Assembly: GCA_009838765.1 (NCBI GenBank)
Contig: VXQX01000025.1
Coordinates: 1 to 56,410, forward strand
Length of the DNA stretch: 56,410 nucleotides
Direction: 5' to 3'
Origin: Gemmatimonadales bacterium
GTDB lineage: Bacteria; Gemmatimonadota; Gemmatimonadetes; Palauibacterales; Palauibacteraceae
Shown: positions 26,668-41,900 of the stretch, piece after piece
Position numbering within the stretch: position 1 is the first letter of the stretch
How the letters are laid out: every line of letters starts with the position of its first letter
Notes under the pieces: model-generated
Database searches by the model: none
The model's input: only the letters and a program-made list of their open reading frames with translations
What the model was told of the DNA's origin: nothing
Program-made: the position numbers and the translations under genes

Positions 26668-29600
26668 ATGCCGCCCGAGAGCCCGGGTGGCCGCGGAAGC
26701 GGCCGCTCGCCGGAGCCGGTGTTGCGCGGAGCATCACATGCGCGGAAAGTGCCGGAGCGCCGGCGGTCATCTGAAGCGCAACCTGCAATCGGGAGATCGA
26801 AACTGTCGAACACCACTCATACAGGTTCACCGGGGCGTCCTCCAGGTTCACCGGGGCGTCCTCCCCGGCGGACCGGACGGCGGCAGGGGACCTCGCCGAC
26901 CCCGAATGAGCCCGTCGCGATCATCGGCATGGCCTGCCGCTTCCCCGGCAGCAAGAACCTCTCCGGCTTCTGGAGACAGCTCCTGGCCGGCGAGAACGCG
27001 GTGGTGGAGGGCCCGCCCGGCGCCGTCATCGGGCGCCCCGGTCGGCAGTTCCCCCAGTTCAGCGCCAGGAACGAGGCCATCCGTTTCGGGGCCTATGTCG
27101 AAGACCTCGACCTGTTCGACGCGGAGTTCTTTCGCATCTCTCCGATCGAGGCGCAGATGCTCGACCCCCAGCAGCGCATGATGCTGGAGGTGAGCTGGTG
27201 GGCGCTCGAGGACGCGGCCATCGACCCCGGGAGCCTCAAGGGCAGCCGCACCGGCGTCTATGCCGGCATCAGCATCATGGACTACCGGGACATGGCGATC
27301 TCGGATCCCGGCACGAGCGAGGCCGCGGCCGGGCTCTACGCCGCCACCGGCAACGCGCTGAACACGGCCATCGGCCGGGTCTCCTTCGTTCTCGGCCTCG
27401 AAGGGCCGTCGATGGCGATCGACACCGCCTGCTCATCCTCGCTGGTCGCCATCCACCAGGCCGTGGCCGGGCTCCAGCGTGGTGAGGCGGACCTGGTTCT
27501 GGCCGGCGGCGTCCATGCCCAGTTCGCCGGACGACCGCTCGAGCTGCGCGCCAACGCGGGAATGCTGTCGCCGACGGGCCAGTGCTGGACCTTCGACGCG
27601 GCCGCCGACGGTTTCGTCTCCGGCGAGGGCTGCGGCCTGATCGTCCTCAAGCGCCTCAGCGACGCCAAGGCGGACGGTGACCGGATCTGGGCCGTCATTC
27701 CCGGCTCGGCGGTCAATCAGGACGGCGCCAGCCAGGGCTTGACCGTGCCCAGCGCTCCGTCCCAGGAAAAGGCGATGGAGGAGGCCCTGGCGCGGGCCGG
27801 CGCCTCCCCCTCCGACGTCGACTACCTGGAGACCCACGGCACCGGCACGATCGTCGGCGATCCCATCGAGCTGAACGCGGCGGCAGCCGTCTACGGACGC
27901 GAGCGCGACGCGGAACACCCCCTGCTGGTCGGTTCCGTCAAGACGAACATCGGACACCTCGGACCCGCCGCCGGCGTCGCGGGCCTGATCAAGGCGGTCC
28001 TGGCGATGAGACACGGGGTCATTCCGCGTCACCTGAACTTCAGCAACCCGAACCCCAACATCGACTGGGACCGCCTGCCTGTCCGCGTCACCGACGGGAT
28101 GACGGACTGGCCCATCCACCCGGGTCGCCCCCGCCTGGCCGGCGTCAACTCGTTCGGTTGGTCGGGGACCAACGGCCACGTGCTGGTGCAGGGCTACGAC
28201 GAACTGAAACCCGCGGCCGGCCGCGCTCGCGCTTCCTTCCCCGTCGGTCTCCGCCGGCCCGTCGGCGTCCGGGCGGAACCGAGGGGGGAACCGGGTGGGC
28301 GGGACACCCGCCTTCTGCCGCTCTCGGCCAGATCGCCCGGAGCGCTTCACGACCTGGCTCGACGCTACCTGTCCTGGCTCGATGAACAGCCGGACCCGGA
28401 CCTCGCGGACCTGGCCTGGACGGCCGCGGTCGGGAGGGGCCACCTGGCGCACCGGGCCGGCCTGGTCTTCAGCGACGTCGCCCAGCTCCGGCAGCAACTG
28501 GGGGACCTGGCCGCCGGAGAAAGCGGCGACGCCCCCCGGGAAGCGAAGAAGGTGGCCTTCGTCTTCACCGGCCAGGCCAGTCAATGGCCCGGAATGGGCC
28601 GGGCTCTGTACGAACGGGAGCCCGTGTTCCGCGCGGTACTCGACCGCTGCGACCGGCTGCTCTCCGAAGACCGCGCGGTCTCTCTGCTCGAAGTCATGTT
28701 CGAAGAGAACGGGACCGATGGCCTGCTCGACGAACCGACCTGGACACAACCCGCCATCTACTCGCTGGAGTGCGCCCTGGTCGCGCTCTGGGAGAGCCTG
28801 GGCGTCCGGCCGAGCGTTGTCGTCGGACACAGCCTGGGCGAGATCGCGGCGGCGCGGGCGGCGGGCGGCTTCACTCTCGAGCAGGGCCTCCGATACGCCG
28901 CCGCCCGTGGCACCCTGATGGGCGCCACGCGCCCCGATGGCGCGATGGCCGCCATCTTTGCCCCCGCCTCCCGCGTCGCCGAAGCGGTGGCCGCGCACAA
29001 CGCCGACTCGAACGACGAGGACATCTCCGTTGCCGTCGACAATGGAGCGCAGCAGGTCGTTAGCGGGCCGGCCGCCGAGATCGAGAAGGTGCTCGCGCAG
29101 TTCGAAGCCGAGGGGGTCAAGGTGCACCGGCTGCGGCGGAGCCCCGCGTATCACAGCGCCCTGATCGAGCCGGCCCTGGACGAGCTGGAAGCCGCCGTCC
29201 GGAAGATTGCCCCCTCGCCTCCGGCCCTTTCCGTCCCTCTGGTCAGCAACATCACGGGCCGTCTGCTCGACCCGGACGCGCACATGGACGCCGCGTACTG
29301 GTGTCGCCACGCACGCGAGCCCGTGGCGTTTCGGAGCAGCGTCGAGACTCTGGCGGAGATGGGAGTCGATGCGGTCGTGGAGGTCGGCCCGCATGCCGTG
29401 CTGGGGCCTGTCGTCTCGATGGTCTGGCCCGCGTCGGCTCCGGCGGCATCCCCGCCGGTTCTCGCCAGTCTTCGGCGTCCGCCCCGAGAGGCGGAGGAGC
29501 CGTGCATCGACACCAGTGGCGGCTTCATGGAAGCAGTTGCCGGCGTCTACGAAGCGGGCCTCGACATCGAGTTCGAAAGCCTGTTCGCCGGCGAGGCGCG

Positions 29601-31434
29601 GCGCCGCATCACCCTGCCGGGCTATCCCTTCCAGCGTATCCGGCACTGGGTCCGGCTGTCGAAGCGCCGCCAGAAAGCCGATGGACATCCGCTGCTCGGC
29701 GTCCGGCACGAGTCGCCCCGCGGCGAAGTCATGTTCGAGACGGAAGTGTTCGCATCCGATCCCGCGTGGCTGCTGGATCACCTGGTGTACGAACAGGTGG
29801 TCGTCCCCGGCGGGCTCCACGGCGGCATGGCGGTCTCGGTCGCACTGAGCCGAGGCGACGGGCCGGCGGTCGTGGACGAGTTGCAGATCTACAGCCCGCT
29901 GATGCTCGACGAGGAGGATCCGGAAACGGGCGGCGGAGGCCGCTCCCTGCAGTTCGTTCTGGACGGGTCGGACGACCTCGCCGAGCGTCCCTTCGAGATC
30001 TTCACGAAGGGAGAGGGCGAGGAGAGATGGACCCTGCACGCCGGCGGTCGGCTCTCCTCGGGAAGGTCGGACATCGAACCGCTCTCCCCGCTCGACCCGG
30101 AGGCGCTCAAAGCCCGGTTGACGCCCCAGGATCCCGTTGCCTTTTACCGAATGCGGTCCCGGACCGGCATCTACCTCGGCCCGTCCTACCACACGATCGA
30201 GTCCGCCTGGGCAACGGAAGGAGAGGCCCTGGCCACACTCGCGCTCAGCGATTCCGTCGACGCGACCGGGATGGAGCTGCATCCGCTGCTGCTGGACGGT
30301 TGCTTCCAGGTCCTGTCGCTGGCTCGCCACCACACCGTTTCCGAGCAGGGGGCGGTGTACATGCCCTTCGGCTGGCAGAGGCTGTGGGTGGCGGGACCGA
30401 TGCCCACCAGGCTCCTCTGCCATGCCACGGTGAGGGGATCCGCCGCGCGGAACGGAGCGGACGCCGCGTCTTCGGAACCGCCCGAAGTCGTGACCGGGGA
30501 CGTTCGGTTCTACTCCATGGAAGGGGCGCCGCTGGGCGGTCTGTTCGGCTTCACGGTCAAGCGGGCCAGGCGCGGCGCCCTCCTCTCGGCGAGGGCCGGG
30601 CTGAGGGACCTGCAGTACGAGGTCGCGTGGCGGGAGCAGCCGCTGGCCGGAAGCATGCCCGCCGCAGACTTCCTGGCGAGCCCGGCAACCGTCGCCGGCC
30701 GGTCGCGCACGCTCGCCGACCACCTGGCGGATCGTGACGTCGAAGCGGCGGACCGGGTCATCCTGCTCCGGGACCTCGAGCGGCTTTCCCAGGCCTACGT
30801 GCTGTCGGCGCTCGAGAGAATGGGGTGGCAGCGCCGAGCGGGGGCGGAGGTCTCGCCCGAGGACCTTCGGCGTGAACTGAACGTCTTTGACGAGCACCGG
30901 CGCCTGTTCCGGCGACTCCTGGCCATCCTGTCGGAGGCGGGCATCCTGAGCCGCTCCGGCGGGGGCTACGTCGTGGCGGCCGGAGTCGGCGACCCGCTCC
31001 CGGACGAAGCCCTGGCGGACCCAGAGGGTTTCGCCGCGAGGTGTCGGGACAGGCACCCTCACGGAACCAACGAGCTCGGTCTGCTCTGCCGCTGCGGCCC
31101 GGCTCTCGCCGAGGTGCTCCGGGGAAGCACGGATCCGATGACCTTGCTGTTCAGCGACGAAGGCCCCGGCGCGGCGGGCGTGTACCTTCAGGCGCCGGCC
31201 AACCGCGCGGCGAATCGGATGCTCGGAGACGCGGTCGAGGCGGCAATCTCCGGCCTGCCCGAGCATCGCCGACTGCGGGTAGCGGAAGTGGGAGCGGGGA
31301 CCGGTTCCGCCACCGAGGCGATCCTCCCGCGCCTGTCCTCCGACCGGGTCGACTACACCTTCACCGACATCTCGGCAGGCTTCTTTTCGCAGGCCGAAGG
31401 GCGCCTGGCCCGGACCGGCGCCCCGATCGAGTAA
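26668..31434 (+). CDS. Type I PKS megasynthase 1, N-terminal part (KS-AT-DH-partial cMT), ended by in-frame TAA
   Basis: This is the 5' half of a fully reducing iterative-type PKS. KS (26911-28195) has DTACSSS with Cys codon 27430, His codons in ETHGTGT and KTNIGH. AT (28550-29450) has GHSLG (Ser codon 28831) and PAYHS near 29145, closest to malonyl-type ATs. DH (29686-30590) has LLDHLVYEQVVVPGG and LLLDGCFQ. The cMT domain begins with EVGAGTGSAT and is cut at TAA 31432. The same frame reopens and continues the cMT without shift, and the paralogue at 43571 has TAC there. The start is unclear: GTG 26605 and ATG 26668 lack a good ribosome site, while gggag precedes a CTG at 26803 close to where the paralogue begins. 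Confidence 0.85.
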   Translation: MPPESPGGRGSGRSPEPVLRGASHARKVPERRRSSEAQPAIGRSKLSNTTHTGSPGRPPGSPGRPPRRTGRRQGTSPTPNEPVAIIGMACRFPGSKNLSGFWRQLLAGENAVVEGPPGAVIGRPGRQFPQFSARNEAIRFGAYVEDLDLFDAEFFRISPIEAQMLDPQQRMMLEVSWWALEDAAIDPGSLKGSRTGVYAGISIMDYRDMAISDPGTSEAAAGLYAATGNALNTAIGRVSFVLGLEGPSMAIDTACSSSLVAIHQAVAGLQRGEADLVLAGGVHAQFAGRPLELRANAGMLSPTGQCWTFDAAADGFVSGEGCGLIVLKRLSDAKADGDRIWAVIPGSAVNQDGASQGLTVPSAPSQEKAMEEALARAGASPSDVDYLETHGTGTIVGDPIELNAAAAVYGRERDAEHPLLVGSVKTNIGHLGPAAGVAGLIKAVLAMRHGVIPRHLNFSNPNPNIDWDRLPVRVTDGMTDWPIHPGRPRLAGVNSFGWSGTNGHVLVQGYDELKPAAGRARASFPVGLRRPVGVRAEPRGEPGGRDTRLLPLSARSPGALHDLARRYLSWLDEQPDPDLADLAWTAAVGRGHLAHRAGLVFSDVAQLRQQLGDLAAGESGDAPREAKKVAFVFTGQASQWPGMGRALYEREPVFRAVLDRCDRLLSEDRAVSLLEVMFEENGTDGLLDEPTWTQPAIYSLECALVALWESLGVRPSVVVGHSLGEIAAARAAGGFTLEQGLRYAAARGTLMGATRPDGAMAAIFAPASRVAEAVAAHNADSNDEDISVAVDNGAQQVVSGPAAEIEKVLAQFEAEGVKVHRLRRSPAYHSALIEPALDELEAAVRKIAPSPPALSVPLVSNITGRLLDPDAHMDAAYWCRHAREPVAFRSSVETLAEMGVDAVVEVGPHAVLGPVVSMVWPASAPAASPPVLASLRRPPREAEEPCIDTSGGFMEAVAGVYEAGLDIEFESLFAGEARRRITLPGYPFQRIRHWVRLSKRRQKADGHPLLGVRHESPRGEVMFETEVFASDPAWLLDHLVYEQVVVPGGLHGGMAVSVALSRGDGPAVVDELQIYSPLMLDEEDPETGGGGRSLQFVLDGSDDLAERPFEIFTKGEGEERWTLHAGGRLSSGRSDIEPLSPLDPEALKARLTPQDPVAFYRMRSRTGIYLGPSYHTIESAWATEGEALATLALSDSVDATGMELHPLLLDGCFQVLSLARHHTVSEQGAVYMPFGWQRLWVAGPMPTRLLCHATVRGSAARNGADAASSEPPEVVTGDVRFYSMEGAPLGGLFGFTVKRARRGALLSARAGLRDLQYEVAWREQPLAGSMPAADFLASPATVAGRSRTLADHLADRDVEAADRVILLRDLERLSQAYVLSALERMGWQRRAGAEVSPEDLRRELNVFDEHRRLFRRLLAILSEAGILSRSGGGYVVAAGVGDPLPDEALADPEGFAARCRDRHPHGTNELGLLCRCGPALAEVLRGSTDPMTLLFSDEGPGAAGVYLQAPANRAANRMLGDAVEAAISGLPEHRRLRVAEVGAGTGSATEAILPRLSSDRVDYTFTDISAGFFSQAEGRLARTGAPIE
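26822..26863. repeat. 21-bp tandem duplication near the megasynthase 1 start
   Basis: Two exact head-to-tail 21-bp copies, encoding GSPGRPP twice if translated, lie just upstream of the first KS domain. The flexible, proline-rich segment is absent from the paralogous megasynthase. Confidence 0.85.
31432..31434 (+). other. Premature TAA inside the methyltransferase domain of megasynthase 1
   Basis: The codon TAA falls where the paralogue has TAC (Tyr) in PIEYRALDIE. The local bases are gagTAAaggcgcctg against gagTACagggcgctg in the paralogue. Reading frame and homology continue on both sides. A true nonsense mutation, readthrough or a base-call error are all possible. Confidence 0.9.
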
Positions 31435-31497
31435 AGGCGCCTGGACATCGAGACGGATCCGGCGGCACAGGGGTTCGACGCTCACAGCTACGACCTG

Positions 31498-37332
<5,835 letters not shown>

Positions 37333-38321
37333 CGAAGGAAAACGCGGAGCATCGCGACGCATTCCGCCGGCTTCTCGAGCTGCAGAAGGTGGGTAGAGTC
37401 CACGATGAAGTCGTAATCCACGCTCTCGATGTGCTTCAGATCAAAGCTGGGCAGGTACGCGTGCGGGAGAGTTGGATCGGCCCCGATCACTTTCGTGGGA
37501 CAATAAAGCATGTCCAGATCCAGCAGCGGGGCGAAGCTCCTCATGTATTCCGAGACCTGCGCTTCGAACTCACGTGGACAGCGGAGTCCAAGGCCTTCTC
37601 CGTCGGCCGCCTTCGTAAGGGTCGTCCTCGCCACGAGTTCCCGCACCCCGGGCACGACCCGGGCATACAGCGGAGAATACCGAAGAAGGTCCGAGAACTC
37701 CTCCTCGGACCGGAAACGGGGCGACCGTCGCCGCGTCAGCGCCGTCTGGCGGTCCAGGGCCTCGTCGAACTCCGCTTCACTTGCCGCAGGCTTGCAGAGG
37801 GGCGGATCGAACAGCACCAGACCCGAGTAGGGACCGGAGAGCGAGAGAATCGCCGTAAGCGTCGAAAGCGAATGAAAGACGCCTACGGTCGGCTTGTCTC
37901 CGAGACGCTCGGCGATGGCCCTGGCGAGGACGTCATGGTCGTGGAGCATCGTCGGAATGTTGTGATGCTTCCGCTCACCGACGGCATTCCAGCCGTGGTT
38001 TCTGATGTCGTAGACAACCAGATCGAACTCGTCCGCCAGGAGAGACCAGAACGGATAGTAAGCGTCGATGGCGAGGCCGTTGCCATGACTCAGAACCAGG
38101 CGAACCGGGGAATCCGGCCGGCCATGCCGCCGCACGACGGTGACCGTGTTCTCGTCGAGCCGCACCTGTTCCACCGCAAGGGGCTCAGGTAGTTCCCAGA
38201 CAGTCAACGGCTACCGATTCCGCCTATGCCCTGGGCCGACGCCGACCGCTGTCGGAAAGGCTCGGGACGATGCCCGCTGAGCCGACCGGAGGGTCGGAGC
38301 GGGCACCGCCGCCAGCGAGGC

Positions 38322-38552
38322 TCAACCGGATCCGGAATCGAGAAATGCGGCCAGGTTCCGCATGTTCTTCCAGTTGGCAACCTCCTCGGGGGGAATCTCG
38401 ACACCGAACGCCACCCCGACCTTCTTCACGAAGGCTACGGCGTCAAGGGACGAGATGTCGGAGGAAAGCAAACCGGTGTCGAGATCCAGGTCTCTTCCGA
38501 GGTCGAGGTGCTGGCGAGCGAGTTCCTGAATGCGGGCTTCGGTTGCTGTCAT
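38322..38552 (-). CDS. Free-standing acyl carrier protein 1
   Basis: A 76-residue acidic four-helix protein. The carrier site reads SDISSLDAVAFVKKV with Ser35 in the position of the phosphopantetheine-bearing Ser of DSL; the residue before it is Ser instead of Asp. Helix III follows (FGVEIPPEEVANWKNMRNLAAFLDS). ATG 38552 was chosen because the family begins at TATEARIQELARQHL and upstream codons are not protein-like. It precedes hydrolase 1 on the minus strand and diverges from megasynthase 2. It should receive or supply acyl groups in trans for the megasynthase. Confidence 0.8.
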   Translation of the reverse strand: MTATEARIQELARQHLDLGRDLDLDTGLLSSDISSLDAVAFVKKVGVAFGVEIPPEEVANWKNMRNLAAFLDSGSG

Positions 38553-38917
38553 GGTCGGAGTCCTCCGGGTTGCATGCGTGGAAAATGTCACTTCCGCGCA
38601 CCATGAATATAGACGCTCCAGGTGAGCGATACGAACCTCGAAGGCAATACTACGGCACATCCGTCCCCTCGGATACCGTCCGAAGCGCCGCCCGAGGTGG
38701 TCGCGCGTCGCCCAGGGTGCTCGACCGGCGGCGTCGCGTCGAAGTCCGCGTACCGCGGAGCGGCCGCCACCTAATGCACCACCTCCCGCACCGCGGCCGC
38801 GAGGCCGTATTTTTTCTCAGCCCAACTTGATGATATTTCACATGCGGGAGCACACGGGACCGCGGCCGGGGAGTCGACCCTCGGCGGGCTGAAACCGAAC
38901 GGCAGGGGGGACTGCGG
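38553..38917. promoter_or_regulatory. Divergent control region between ACP 1 and megasynthase 2
   Basis: This 365-base gap is more AT-rich than the coding DNA. On the minus strand a TATATT at 38606-38611 lies 54 bases before the ACP start. On the plus side a T-rich stretch with ttgatgatatttc (38826-38838) lies about 85 bases before the megasynthase 2 GTG, and aggggggact gives it a strong ribosome site. No clear operator palindrome or gene is seen. Confidence 0.4.
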
Positions 38918-41900
38918 GTGAGGACTCACGGGAACGGGCGGACGCGCGAACCCGGTGAACCCATCGCGATCGTGGGCATGGCGTGCCGGTTCCCCGGCAG
39001 CAGGAGCCTGTCCGATTTCTGGCGACAACTGATCGCGGGCGAGAACGCGGTCGTCGAAGGCCCTCCCGGCTCCGTCATCGGACGCGCGGGCCGGCTCTTC
39101 CCGGACTCCGGCGGCGAGAACCGTGCCCTCCGTTTCGGGGCGTTCATCGAAGACCTCGACCAGTTCGATGCGGACTTCTTCCGCATCTCTCCCATCGAAG
39201 CCCAGATGCTCGATCCGCAGCAGCGCATGATGCTGGAGGTGAGCTGGCACGCGCTCGAAGATGCGGGGATAGACCCCGGGAGCCTGAAGGGCAGCCGCGC
39301 CGGGGTCTTCGTCGGCATCAGCAACAACGACTACCGGGACATGGTCATCGATGCGCCGGAGACCGCCGATACCGCGGTCGGCTTCTACGCCGTGACCGGC
39401 ACGGCCCTCAACACGGCCATCGGCCGCGTCTCCTTTGCACTGGGCCTCGAGGGGCCCTGCATGGCGATCGACACCGCCTGCTCATCGTCGCTGGTTGCCC
39501 TCCACCAGGCGGTCGGGGCCCTGCAGCGCGGCGAGACGGATCTGGCCTTGTCCGGCGGCGTCCACATCTACCTTGCCGGACGTCCGCTCGAGTTGCGGGC
39601 CAACGCCGGCATGTTGTCGCCCGAGGGACAGTGCAAGGCATTCGATGCGGCGGCCGATGGCTTTGTGTGCGGTGAAGGCTGCGGTTTGCTGGTTCTGAAG
39701 CGCCTGGACGCGGCGGAAGCAGCGGGCGACCGGATCTGGGCCGTCATCCGCGGCTCATCGGTCAATCAGGACGGCGCGAGCCAGGGGCTGACCGTGCCCA
39801 GCGGCCCTTCGCAGGAGAAGGCCATGGCAGAGGCGCTTGCCCGAGGAGGCGTCTCGCCGTCCGATGTGGACTACCTGGAGGCCCACGGCACGGGGACGGT
39901 GGTCGGAGATCCGATCGAACTCGGTGCCGCGGCGGCCGTCTACGGGCGCGGGCGCACGTCGGCGAACCCGTTCCTGGTCGGGTCCGTCAAGACCAACATC
40001 GGACACCTGGGGCCCGCCGCCGGCGTCGCGGGCGTGATCAAGGCCGTGTTGGCGATGAGGCACGGGGTGATCCCCCGGCATCTCAACTTCAACGATCCGA
40101 CACCGAGCGTGGATTGGGATCGCCTGCCCGTGCGCGTAACCGACGTCATGACGGACTGGCCGCTCCATCCGGACAGGCGGCCGCTGGCCGGCGTCAATTC
40201 CTTCGGCTGGTCCGGGACGAACGCCCACGTCGTACTCGAGGGATACGGAGAAGCCGTAACGGAAACGGCAACCGACGCGGCTTCCGGTCCCGCCACGCTG
40301 CGCCCCCCCGTCGGTCCCGCGATTCCCGTGCCGGTGTCCGCCTCCACGCCCGAGGCCGCGGACCCGAGTGACGCCCGCACGACCCGGTTCCTGCCCTTGT
40401 CGGGCAAATCGCCGGCGGCGCTTGGCGATGTCGCGTCGCGGCATCTGTCCTGGCTTGCCGAGCACTGGCGTGACGAACGTGAGGGAGAGCGGTCCGGGGC
40501 CGACACGATCGCCGACATGGTCTGGACCGCCGCATCGGGCCGAAGCCACTTCGCCCACCGCGCCGGCGTACTGTTCAGCGATGTCGCCGAACTGCGCCGG
40601 AAACTTGCACGCCTCGCCGAAGATCAGGGTCCGGAAGCCGGCGTGGCGCCGGTGCGTGCGACCAACGTGGCTTTCGTCTTCACGGGACAGGCCAGTCAAT
40701 GGGTCGGCATGGGCAGGGCGCTATATGAGAGGGAGCCTGTTTTCCGCTCCGTCCTCGACCGCTGCGACGGACTCCTTCTGGAGGAGCGCGGCGTCTCGCT
40801 GTTGGACGTCATGTTCGGGAGCGAGGGGGCGGACGGGACGGACGGCCTGCTGGATGAGGCGGCGTGGACCCAGCCGGCGATCTATGCCCTCGAATGCGCC
40901 CTGACGGCGCTCTGGGAGAGTGTCGGCGTGGAGCCGAGCGTGGTCGTGGGCCACAGCCTCGGAGAGATGGCGGCGGCGCAGGCGGCGGGCGTGTTCGGCC
41001 TCGAGGACGGCTTGCGCTTCGCCGCGGCCCGCGGTGCGCTGATGGGCGCCACGCGCAGCGATGGCGCCATGGCCGCGATCTTCGCCCCAACCGCTCGCAT
41101 CGCCTCCGCGGTGGCGGAACGGAACGCTGCCTCGGACGATGTCGACCTGAGCGTCGCCGTCGACAACGGACTGCAGCAGGTCGTCAGCGGGCCCGCGAAG
41201 GATCTCGAGGCGGTTCTGGCACGCTTCGAGGCCGAAAGAGTGAAGGTGGTGCGCCTGCGACGGAGCCCCGCCTATCACAGCGCCCTCATCGAGCCCGCGC
41301 TGGACGATCTCGAAGCCGCCGTCCGCGATATCACGCCCGCTCCGCCATCTCCATCCGTGCCTTTCGTGAGCAACCTGACGGGACGGTTGCTGGAGCCGGA
41401 CGAACGGATGGATGCCGCCTACTGGCGACGGCAGGCGCGGGAGCCGGTGGCCTTCCGCCGTTCGGTGGAGACGCTGGCGGAACTCGGTGTCGATGCCGTC
41501 GTGGAGATCGGCCCCCACGCCGTCCTTGGCCCGGTGGTCGCCATGACGTGGCCCGAGACGGCGCCCTCCGGCCCGCCCGTCATTCTCGCGAGCCTCCGGC
41601 GGCCGCCGCGGGATCCCGCGGAGCCGGTGGCGGACCCAAGCGGGGGCTTCGTGGAGGCCGTGGCGGGGGCCTACGAGGCCGGAATGGAGATCGGGTTCCC
41701 CGGCCTGTTCGCCGGGGAGACCCGGCGCCGCATCTCGCTCCCCGGATATCCGTTCCAGCACAGTCACCACTGGATCCCGAGATCGAGGCGTCGGCGAACG
41801 GCCGCCGGCCATCCCCTGCTCGGCATGCGGCATGAATCGCCCCGCGGCGAGATCACGTTCGAGACGGAGATGTTCGCTTCGGATCCCGCCTGGCTGCAGG

